Source: Acidobacteriota bacterium | GTDB lineage: Bacteria > Acidobacteriota > Terriglobia > Terriglobales > Acidobacteriaceae | Length of the DNA stretch: 5,936 bases | Direction: 5' to 3' | NCBI GenBank assembly: GCA_021781255.1 | Contig: JAJXXG010000541.1 | Span: 1-5,936 of the forward strand | In this document: piece after piece, positions 1 through 5,936 of the stretch | Layout: each line of letters starts with the position of its first letter | Position numbering within the stretch: the first letter of the stretch is position 1 | The notes under the pieces: generated by a model | What the model was told of the DNA's origin: nothing | Database searches by the model: none | What the model saw: the letters and a program-made list of their open reading frames with translations, nothing else | Made by a program: the position numbers and the translations under genes

Positions 1-124
1 ATTTCGATCTCACCAGAGTACATGGCGATGATTGGCCCGAAATACAAACAGCAGGCTGCGCCTACAAGCCCAGAGACACCTTCGGCGTCGCAACCCGAGA
101 ATTGAAATGATAGGCTTCCCACTC
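1..124. other. Downstream flank of the operon, no convincing gene
   Basis: This 124-nt stretch follows the transporter stop on the minus strand. One minus-strand frame stays open from a GTG at 122 to the window edge and encodes a hydrophobic run (LVGAACCLYFGPIIAMY), with an ATG at 23 in the same frame, but neither start has a ribosome site and too little is visible to call a gene. A small imperfect hairpin lies at 51-65 and is too weak to call a terminator with confidence. Confidence 0.4.
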
Positions 125-1402
125 TTAGCTTTCGAGCGGGATGTCCGCAATTGGAGTAATTTTCTGCTCAGACGCAACGTTCACTCGGTCGGCTGGCAGG
201 AAGAAGCTAAGAAGTACTGCTCCAAATGCCACTGCCGCAAGATAGACAATGAAGCGCGGCAGATAAGCACCTGCACGATCGTAGAGGTGCCCGATCCAGA
301 GGGGGCCGGTTGCGCCGCCGATGGCATACGCGGTCCAAGTAAGCCCGTAGAGCACTGAGAAATTTCGGCGGCCGAAATAACGTGCGAGCAGGTATGGTCC
401 TACGTCGGCTTCGCTCCCGAGACCGACGCCGAGTATCGTCGCTCCCAAGAGAGCGGTCCAGGCGGTGCCGGCAAAGGCAAGAATGAGCGTTCCCGTGGCC
501 GCCAATGCCAGAACAAAGCTCTGGATGCGTTCCGGAGATACACGGTCAATTGCGAACCCAATGCCCAGTCGGCCAATGATGCCCGCCCCTCCGCGAACCG
601 ATAGAGCAAAAGCTGCAGTGGCGACAAGCACGCCGTGTTGGGTAAGGATGGAAGCGAGATTCGTCACCAGGCCGTTTTCGCTGAATGCGGAAAGGATGGT
701 GATAAAGGCCAGAATCCAGAATGCCGCGGTTCTCAATGCTGCTGGAACCGTCATCCCAATGTCGCTGTGGTGTTCGGCTTGAACGATTGCAGCCTCCGGG
801 CGATTGCGCACCAGTATCGCAGCGAGAGGAAGGCCAAGAATCGCGATGCTACCCAAAAGAAGAAAACCACTGCGCCATCCGTGACGCTGGATCATCCATT
901 CCGTCAGTGGCGGAATCAAAATAGACCCGATGCCACTGCCCGTGAGCAATAGCGCGAGGGCCATTCCTCTGTGGGTTGTAAACCATGTGAGGATGGTGCG
1001 TGTGTACGCGAATTGCGCAGTGGCATTTGCCACCAATCCGATTACAAAGAACGTGGCATAAAACTGCACAATGTGCGATGTCAATCTGCTCAACGTGGCC
1101 AGCGCGACGGCGAATACCAGAATCCCTGGAAGGATGATGCGGCGCGGAGGAAAGCGATCCAGCAGGATTCCGATGAGCGGGGAGACAAACGCCACCGTGA
1201 TGGCAGCCAACGCGAACGCTCCGTCCATTGCCTCGCGCTTCCAGCCAAAAGCCGCATGCAAAGGATCCAGGAACAGGCTGAAAGTGTAGGGAATAATCGG
1301 AGCAAAGCTCACCATCACTCCGGCGAAGGCAGCAGCGAGAACGCCCCACCCGGGATAGCGAATTGAGTTTTCTTCGTCAGTATGACGGAGTGCCGCGCTC
1401 AT
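125..1402 (-). CDS. MFS transporter, oxalate/formate antiporter or monocarboxylate-type
   Basis: A 425-residue inner-membrane carrier with about 12 predicted helices, a normal length for the major facilitator superfamily. The N-terminus (1-17) is polar and cytosolic, and helix 1 begins near Gly18. The loop between helices 2 and 3 holds the MFS A-type motif, GILLDRFPPRR at 78-88. Residues 140-179 (WF, HRGMALALLLTGSGIGS, PPL, HGWRSGF) match the helix 4-5 signature of the OFA/monocarboxylate-porter group, whose known members move small organic anions such as oxalate, formate or pyruvate. A central loop after helix 6 begins RNRPEAA, and helices 7-12 follow, ending near residue 405 before a soluble tail. 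The ATG at 1402 overlaps the previous stop as ATGA; the ribosome site is poor (GGTAAAGA), which suits translational coupling. The stop is TAA. It may import the pathway's substrate or export its product; direction and cargo cannot be read from the sequence. Confidence 0.92.
   Translation of the reverse strand: MSAALRHTDEENSIRYPGWGVLAAAFAGVMVSFAPIIPYTFSLFLDPLHAAFGWKREAMDGAFALAAITVAFVSPLIGILLDRFPPRRIILPGILVFAVALATLSRLTSHIVQFYATFFVIGLVANATAQFAYTRTILTWFTTHRGMALALLLTGSGIGSILIPPLTEWMIQRHGWRSGFLLLGSIAILGLPLAAILVRNRPEAAIVQAEHHSDIGMTVPAALRTAAFWILAFITILSAFSENGLVTNLASILTQHGVLVATAAFALSVRGGAGIIGRLGIGFAIDRVSPERIQSFVLALAATGTLILAFAGTAWTALLGATILGVGLGSEADVGPYLLARYFGRRNFSVLYGLTWTAYAIGGATGPLWIGHLYDRAGAYLPRFIVYLAAVAFGAVLLSFFLPADRVNVASEQKITPIADIPLES
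1399..1402 (-). other. ATGA stop/start overlap, RdhA-like gene to MFS transporter
   Basis: A second minus-strand ATGA joins the TGA of the RdhA-like gene to the ATG of the transporter. With only a weak ribosome site ahead of the transporter, its translation probably depends on ribosomes finishing the upstream gene. Confidence 0.85.
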
Positions 1403-2391
1403 TCTTTACCAATCCGTCTAGCCATAGTTGTGAGCAGCTTTGGCCGCACCGATGGGCGCGTCCATGGACACTCCGCAATGCAGATGCCGCAGGATGCAGC
1501 TTCGGCGAAATAGGGTATGCACTTATCAAAGTCCACATACCACTTTTCGATGCCGCGCACCATTTGTTTTTGTTGTGTGATTGCGCCGGGAGGACACGCC
1601 TGCGTACAAACCTGGCAGTTTCCGCAGAACTCGTCGGCGCCAAAATGTATGGACGGCGTCGGAGCTAGTGGCATGTCAGTGGTTACGCCCGCAAGCCGGA
1701 CGCCGGCGCCAAAGCGTGGGCTGATCAGCGATCCGTGTTTCCCGAGTTCGCCGAGTCCGGCCGCAATTGCTGGTGGAATGAGCAATAGCCCTCCGGCCAT
1801 GGGACCGGGGTATGGATCGGCGTGATAGCCCTGAGAACGAATCCAGTTGGCCAAGGCATAGGAAGACCGTGTACCTCTTGCATATTGATCGCCCACGTCG
1901 CAGACCCCGATGCCATTGGTTTGGTCGGAAGGGACCTCGCGCAGGCGCTCGTAATCATGGGCGAGTGCGAGCACAATGACCGAAGGGTAATTGATCGTGT
2001 AGCCCTCAAATACATAGAGAGGATCCATCGGGGCGATCCCAATGTCGTCTGCCTCGTGAGAGAGCGCAAAGCTCTTGGCCGCCTCGGCGAGTTTCTGCGG
2101 CGACGATTCATTACGCTGCTCAGCAACCTGGGTCAACGCAGGATAGTCGTACGCTCCCTGAAACGCTTCGATCGATCCAGGGCATTTGCGCGAGTTCTTA
2201 CGCGCTAGGAGTTGCAGATCACCCCACGGATGCTGATCCGGCGGGTGCCAGAAGAACGGTGAAGGCCGTCGCGGCACGGTTTCACGCAGTCCGTTGATGG
2301 AATTTCCGGAGACACTTAGAAGTGCAGCGGTCTCTGGTTGCGGAGTCCAAGAGCCACGTTTCGGCCGTCTCGGATTGGAGGGTTCGGTCAT
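1399..2391 (-). CDS. Reductive dehalogenase-like corrinoid/iron-sulfur protein (RdhA-like, cytosolic)
   Basis: A 330-residue protein resembling the catalytic core of RdhA reductive dehalogenases, which use cobalamin and two 4Fe-4S clusters; epoxyqueuosine reductase QueG is a distant relative. Residues about 98-160 resemble the RdhA segment leading to the Ile-Val-Leu-Ala strand and HDYE. Then come DQYARG (168-173), IRSQGY (184-189), AGLGELGKHG (211-220), FGAGVRL and TTDMPL. The Fe-S motifs are Cys256, 259, 262, 266 (CX2CX2CX3CP) and Cys291, 301, 304, 308 (CX9CX2CX3CP). By hand alignment, Tyr170 and Arg232 fall at the catalytic Tyr246 and Arg305 of PceA, while the Asn272 position is Gly196. There is no Tat signal, no membrane segment and no fused reductase domain, so it should be cytosolic and need an outside electron donor. 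The ATG at 2391 is chosen for its GAGG ribosome site and ATGA overlap. Substrate unproven; dehalogenation is only one option. Confidence 0.85.
   Translation of the reverse strand: MTEPSNPRRPKRGSWTPQPETAALLSVSGNSINGLRETVPRRPSPFFWHPPDQHPWGDLQLLARKNSRKCPGSIEAFQGAYDYPALTQVAEQRNESSPQKLAEAAKSFALSHEADDIGIAPMDPLYVFEGYTINYPSVIVLALAHDYERLREVPSDQTNGIGVCDVGDQYARGTRSSYALANWIRSQGYHADPYPGPMAGGLLLIPPAIAAGLGELGKHGSLISPRFGAGVRLAGVTTDMPLAPTPSIHFGADEFCGNCQVCTQACPPGAITQQKQMVRGIEKWYVDFDKCIPYFAEAASCGICIAECPWTRPSVRPKLLTTMARRIGKE
2388..2391 (-). other. ATGA stop/start overlap, peroxidase to RdhA-like gene
   Basis: The minus-strand tetranucleotide ATGA contains the ATG of the RdhA-like gene and the TGA of the peroxidase gene. 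Such overlaps are a standard sign of translational coupling and of membership in one transcript. Confidence 0.85.
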
Positions 2392-3023
2392 AGCTGGCCT
2401 CGGAAACCGCCAGAATAGGGGGAAGGTAGTCCAAAGCCGTTGGCGATTCGGTTGAAGGCTGCGAAGAGCGCTGCAATGTGTACGGCCTCGGCCAGTTGCT
2501 CTTCGGTCCAACCGGCGCGGATTGCTGCATCTACATCGATGCGTTTGAGAGTTGACGAATTCTCGTTAACCTTTCCGGCGAACGTCAGCAGGGCCAGTTC
2601 ACCGCTTGTGAAGAGTTCTGGATTGAGATCGCCGTCCTTTAGAGCACAAATCATATCGTGTGACCCGCCCTGCGCTACTAGCAATGCGCCATGACTATCG
2701 GCGCAGTAGGGGCATGTGTTCTGCCGCGAGACATAGGTGGCAATCATCTCCTTATGCCTGCGGCTCAAAAGGCTCTCGCAGAACAAGCAGTTCTCAGCGA
2801 TCTCCAGCATGCCCTTCAGTAGCGCAGAGTTCGTGGCAAAGCACAGCACAATTCCAGGAAGATTAGTCCGGGAAAATCTTTCACGATAATGCGCAAATAA
2901 TGCGAGTACCTCCGCATTTGCTTCGCGTTCATCCACCAGCGGTAGATTGCTGGATGAAGCTGCGGAGCGATGGAATTCCATCGCTTGCAGTTGTGCAATA
3001 TCGGGCAACGATTCGTTACTCAT
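2388..3023 (-). CDS. AhpD-like / carboxymuconolactone decarboxylase-family peroxidase-related protein
   Basis: A 211-residue cytosolic protein of the CMD/AhpD all-helical fold, close in style to the 'uncharacterised peroxidase-related enzyme' subfamily. The active site is visible: Glu92, then Cys104-Pro-Tyr-Cys107 and His111. The spacing E-x11-C-x2-C-x3-H equals that of mycobacterial AhpD (Glu118, Cys130, Cys133, His137), so a thiol-dependent peroxidase or disulfide-relay activity is more likely than lactone decarboxylation. The C-terminal half (GWTEEQLAEAVHIAALFAAFNR, split here only by memory of the family; NRIANGFGL follows) matches the second CMD helix pair. An extra CxxC, Cys79-Leu-Phe-Cys82, precedes the active site. 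The ATG at 3023 was chosen because it gives a full-length product just after the receptor stop; Met15 is a possible alternative. Its upstream Shine-Dalgarno match is weak (AGGTCGAG), so reinitiation after the receptor is plausible. Its TGA overlaps the next start. The electron donor and substrate are unknown. Confidence 0.9.
   Translation of the reverse strand: MSNESLPDIAQLQAMEFHRSAASSSNLPLVDEREANAEVLALFAHYRERFSRTNLPGIVLCFATNSALLKGMLEIAENCLFCESLLSRRHKEMIATYVSRQNTCPYCADSHGALLVAQGGSHDMICALKDGDLNPELFTSGELALLTFAGKVNENSSTLKRIDVDAAIRAGWTEEQLAEAVHIAALFAAFNRIANGFGLPSPYSGGFRGQL
2398..2401 (-). promoter_or_regulatory. Ribosome binding site (GAGG) of the RdhA-like gene
   Basis: On the minus strand GAGG sits 6 nt before the ATG at 2391, inside the last codons of the upstream peroxidase gene. 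It is the best Shine-Dalgarno match at any of the three starts in the window. It argues for this start over an in-frame ATG 120 nt further upstream, which would overlap the peroxidase gene deeply and add a low-complexity Arg/Pro-rich leader. Confidence 0.6.
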
Positions 3024-3041
3024 GTCTCAGAACTCGACCTG
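3024..3041 (-). other. 18-nt intercistronic spacer between receptor and peroxidase genes
   Basis: The spacer is too short to hold a separate promoter or an intrinsic terminator. It carries only a weak purine-rich AGGTCGAG as a possible ribosome site. This supports, but does not prove, that the receptor and the three downstream genes share a transcript. Confidence 0.6.
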
Positions 3042-5936
3042 TTAATACATAAACTTCAACGCGAACTGCACCTGTCGCGGAGCTTCTGCGGCAAGTACAT
3101 GGTTGAACGTCGGGGAACTAATGTCGCTATCGGGAAGCCGGAAGTTCGTGCGGTTCAGGAAGTTGAAAAGCTCTGCACGGAACTGGAATTGCATCGATTC
3201 CGTCACCCTGAAATTCTTGTGTGCAGCGAAGTCCCAGTCCGCATACGCCGGGCCGATATTCACGTTGCGGCCTTCGGTACCAAATTGTCCCGCATTTGCT
3301 ACAGGGTCGAGTCGTTGGTAGGCACTGGCATTGAGCCACGCGTTGACTGTGCGCGGCCCATCATTGGGATTGCCGATGAGATTGGGTCGCTGCGCAGAGA
3401 ATCCGGTGATTTCTGGTGCGCTGCCTTGCGCTGCAACATCATTCGAGTCGAAGACGGTGAATGGCGTGCCGCTCATGAGCGTGGCAATGCCATCCAACTG
3501 CCATCCACCGAGGCCCCACTGGTACCAGTTCTGCGCATGGGCCCAGAATGGAAGCGCCCATTCATAGCTGGCAACGAATCGGTTGCGCGCGTCGAACAGC
3601 GAGAGGCCACGCTCGGCTGCCAGATTGAATGGATCCTGGGCGAGATCATTTTCGCCTGCGACAGGTTTCGCCGCCGATCCGGTTATGTTGAACGACGAAA
3701 CATCGTCGATCGTCTTCGACCAGGTGTACGACAAAAGGAATGAAAGTCCATGACTGAAGCGCTTGCGCAGAGATGTTTCCATCGCGCTGTAGGACGAGTT
3801 GGCGATACCTGCAATCTCGCCGGTCGAGGAAAACTGGCAACTGCTCGGCGAATCGGCAAGCGTGCAGCCCGAATAGAGTCTCCGCTGATCGGCATTGCTG
3901 GAATTCGAAATCGGCTGGCCGTTCACGGTTCCAGGAACGAATACCGCCGGATTCGCTTCGATGAAGCGCGGCAGGTGCGTACCCTTCGTGCCCACATATC
4001 CGATCTCTAATAGCCAATTGGATCCAAAGGAGCGCTGCAAGTTCAAATCCCAGTCCTGCGTGTAAGGAAGAGTCAACGTAGGCGACAGAGTCAGATTGGT
4101 GAGTGGCGTGGAAAATGTCCCCGCGGCGGGGGGATTGCCGTTAAACGGGTCCGCGAAGTTCGGCAGGCTCACCTGTGGAGTTCCCAGGTAGGGAGGAGCA
4201 CTGATTGGCGACTGCAACGGTCCACCCTGTCCGGTGTAGTAAGGCTCATAGAAGATCCCGTAGGCCGAAGTTATCAACCAATCGCCATGGTCGGTCGGGT
4301 CCCATGCGAGGCCAATGCGTGGCGCAAATGCTTTCCTATCGGTAGGAATGAGGCCCGCAGGCACGCCGGGGTCACCTGGATACAACAACCCCGCCGGCGC
4401 ATTGGGCAAAACGCTGGATTTCTTCCCCGGTTCAAACAGCGACATGCGGTTATGAATTTCGGTGTACGGTTCAGGAAGCTCGTAGCGCAGTCCGGCATTG
4501 ATTGTGAATCGCGACGTGACCTTGTAGGTATCCTGCACGTATCCGTTCGCGTTGTTGCCTCTGATTCCTCGCGAAAAATTCCCGATACCCTGCAGGAAGA
4601 CGACAGGCTGCCCGACGAGGAAGCTGGCAAATGCGTCCGTTACCGGGAACGGCATGAAGACGAAGAAGCCGTTGGTTGCGATGCCCTGCAGCACATTGAT
4701 CTGCTGGTGCTGATATCCCCCGCCGAATTTGAGCTCGTGCCTACCCTTCACCCAGCTCAGCGAGCCGGAGTAATCGAAGACATTTTCGTAGGTGTTGCGT
4801 GGGCCGGTGATAGGGTCGCCAATCGTCGAGTAACCATTTACCTGGATGAATGGCGGTCCGGCGGCGATGTCGAGACTCGGCTGATATTGGAATCCCAGGG
4901 CTGAGGGCGATTGATGGTTCTCGTGCTCTCCGAAGAGAAATTTGTTGCGCAAGAAGGAGAATCGCGCCACTGCGATGAGGGATGGCGAAAAGGTGTGCGT
5001 TTCCTGCGCAACAAAGTTCTGTGCGCGCTGGTCTTCGCCTACCGGGAAGCCCGGCACGCTGGCCCCGCCCGGCGATAGCGGATCGAACTGGGAGAGCTGG
5101 TTGAACATATAGCGGAAATTCAGCGTGTCGCGCGAGTTGAGATAGTGGTCGACCTTGATACCAAACTGATCGGAATCATTGCTCAACGTTTGCGTTGTCG
5201 AGAAGAGATTTGTACCTACGTTTGGAAGTGGGAAGAAGCTCAACAGGCCTTCTGAAATCGAATTGAACTGCTCTTGCGGCACCTGATTGTTCGGATAAGG
5301 TGCGTTGGCGAAGACATTGAAAAGCTGGTGTGAAGGATTATTGCAGAAGCCGCTCGTGAAGCCTTCCGGACAAAGTTCTGAGAAATCGCCGCCACGCTCC
5401 TTCACCGATGGCACGGTAGTCAGCGCCGTCTCCCCCTGGCGATTGCGGAAGCCCTCATAATAGCCGAAGAAGAATGTTTTATCCCTCTTGATCGGCCCGC
5501 CGACAGTGGCGCCAAATTGGTTTTGCTTCAGCGGTTCCTTCGTCTGTGCGAAGTAATTGTTGGCGTCAACTGCGTCGTTGCGCAGGAACTCCCACAAAGT
5601 TCCATGGATATGGTTCGTCCCAGACCGCGTGATAATGTTCGTCGTGGATCCAAGCGCACCTCCGAACTCCGCATTCGCGTTCAGCGTGATGATGCGGAAT
5701 TCACTGATCGCGTCCACGGGCGGCTTAAGAACAAACCCGCCGTCGATGCCGTTGAAGTTGTTTGCTCCATCGATAAGAAAGTTGTTGGATTCAGGCCTCT
5801 GGCCGTTGACTGCATAAGCTTGTCCGCTGCGCAGAGATCCGCCTGCTTCTGCTATCCCCGGCGTCAAGGGAACGACTCCTGGTTGCAAGAGGCCAAGCTG
5901 CGAAAAGTTACGACCGTTCAGAGGGAGGTCCTCCAG
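3042..5936 (-). CDS. TonB-dependent receptor, Oar-like (partial, N-terminus off the right edge)
   Basis: This is an outer-membrane, TonB-energised uptake receptor; the ligand is unknown. The frame is open to the window's right end, so 964 residues are visible and the signal peptide, any carboxypeptidase-regulatory-like domain and the start of the plug are missing. Visible residues 4-11 are the LPLNGRNF box typical of acidobacterial receptors. Plug motifs follow: QRPESNNFLIDG at 46-57 and TRSGTN near 103-108. The rest is beta-barrel with alternating aromatic strands, including GYVGTKGTHL from residue 646, then SYTWSKTIDD, FDARNRF and a final strand ending in VQFALKFMY. The terminal aromatic residue is the usual BAM-recognition end. 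The only cysteines visible are two CX8C pairs (189/198 and 691/700). The stop is TAA, 18 nt before the next gene, which suggests co-transcription. The family is secure. Specificity is not, and Oar-like receptors are often assumed to take up glycans, peptides or other large ligands. Confidence 0.96.
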   Translation of the reverse strand: MEDLPLNGRNFSQLGLLQPGVVPLTPGIAEAGGSLRSGQAYAVNGQRPESNNFLIDGANNFNGIDGGFVLKPPVDAISEFRIITLNANAEFGGALGSTTNIITRSGTNHIHGTLWEFLRNDAVDANNYFAQTKEPLKQNQFGATVGGPIKRDKTFFFGYYEGFRNRQGETALTTVPSVKERGGDFSELCPEGFTSGFCNNPSHQLFNVFANAPYPNNQVPQEQFNSISEGLLSFFPLPNVGTNLFSTTQTLSNDSDQFGIKVDHYLNSRDTLNFRYMFNQLSQFDPLSPGGASVPGFPVGEDQRAQNFVAQETHTFSPSLIAVARFSFLRNKFLFGEHENHQSPSALGFQYQPSLDIAAGPPFIQVNGYSTIGDPITGPRNTYENVFDYSGSLSWVKGRHELKFGGGYQHQQINVLQGIATNGFFVFMPFPVTDAFASFLVGQPVVFLQGIGNFSRGIRGNNANGYVQDTYKVTSRFTINAGLRYELPEPYTEIHNRMSLFEPGKKSSVLPNAPAGLLYPGDPGVPAGLIPTDRKAFAPRIGLAWDPTDHGDWLITSAYGIFYEPYYTGQGGPLQSPISAPPYLGTPQVSLPNFADPFNGNPPAAGTFSTPLTNLTLSPTLTLPYTQDWDLNLQRSFGSNWLLEIGYVGTKGTHLPRFIEANPAVFVPGTVNGQPISNSSNADQRRLYSGCTLADSPSSCQFSSTGEIAGIANSSYSAMETSLRKRFSHGLSFLLSYTWSKTIDDVSSFNITGSAAKPVAGENDLAQDPFNLAAERGLSLFDARNRFVASYEWALPFWAHAQNWYQWGLGGWQLDGIATLMSGTPFTVFDSNDVAAQGSAPEITGFSAQRPNLIGNPNDGPRTVNAWLNASAYQRLDPVANAGQFGTEGRNVNIGPAYADWDFAAHKNFRVTESMQFQFRAELFNFLNRTNFRLPDSDISSPTFNHVLAAEAPRQVQFALKFMY

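Noticed and set aside
40..65. A hairpin with a 6-bp stem (one G-U pair) and 3-nt loop, followed by a broken T-rich stretch on the minus strand
   Set aside because: The stem is short, the T tract is interrupted by G and A, and it sits about 60 nt after the stop inside an open frame; too weak to call an intrinsic terminator.
32..358. A 108-codon plus-strand open frame crossing the 3' end of the transporter gene
   Set aside because: It overlaps the real MFS C-terminus in antisense, has no ribosome site and an Arg-rich unstructured product.
1399..2391. Assignment as epoxyqueuosine reductase QueG
   Set aside because: The VRL-x-TTDMPL, IRSQGY and AGLGELG blocks and the Tyr/Arg pair fit the RdhA domain better, and the C-terminal HEAT-like region of typical QueG is absent. 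Distant kinship remains.
2392..2511. An N-terminal extension of 40 codons to the RdhA-like protein from an upstream ATG
   Set aside because: It would overlap the peroxidase gene by 124 nt and adds an Arg/Pro-rich stretch with no family likeness; the ATG at 2391 has a GAGG site and an ATGA overlap.
2970..3743. A 257-codon plus-strand open frame
   Set aside because: It lies antisense to the receptor's conserved C-terminal barrel and the start of the peroxidase gene, has an Arg/Glu/Ile-rich composition typical of shadow frames in GC-rich DNA, and shows no recognisable family motif.
4287..4904. A 205-codon plus-strand open frame
   Set aside because: It is entirely antisense to the receptor barrel, whose translation is clearly the conserved one.
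5886..5888. A TTG as the start of the receptor
   Set aside because: The frame continues upstream through the conserved LPLNGRNF box to the window edge, so this codon is an internal leucine.

Overview
The window holds four genes, all on the minus strand, in a tight head-to-tail series. In transcription order (right to left) they are: a TonB-dependent outer-membrane receptor whose N-terminus lies beyond the right edge; an AhpD-like / carboxymuconolactone-decarboxylase-family peroxidase; a small cytosolic protein with the reductive-dehalogenase (RdhA) corrinoid fold and two 4Fe-4S cluster motifs; and a 12-helix MFS transporter of the oxalate/formate-antiporter / monocarboxylate type. The receptor and peroxidase genes are 18 nt apart. 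The next two junctions are both 4-nt ATGA stop/start overlaps, so the last three genes are almost certainly one translationally coupled transcript, and the receptor probably belongs to it.

The receptor is of the large Oar-like class (LPLNGRNF box, QRPESNNFLIDG plug motif, GYVGTKGTHL, FDARNRF, C-terminal aromatic residue). This class is massively expanded in Acidobacteriota, so the source is most likely an acidobacterium of the Terriglobia type. This inference rests on protein style alone; there is no rRNA or other marker in the window.

Layout: 3042-5936 receptor (964 residues visible, 5' end off-window); 2388-3023 peroxidase (211 aa); 1399-2391 RdhA-like protein (330 aa); 125-1402 MFS carrier (425 aa); 1-124 downstream flank with no convincing gene. 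The operon promoter must lie to the right of the window; no internal promoter was recognised.

Read as a unit, the genes could cover outer-membrane capture (TonB receptor), inner-membrane transport (MFS), and two cytosolic redox steps (cobalamin/Fe-S reductive chemistry and a CxxC thiol peroxidase). The substrate is unknown. An organohalide or aromatic acid is a reasonable hypothesis but is not shown by the sequence. No mobile elements, RNA genes, CRISPR arrays or long repeats were found.
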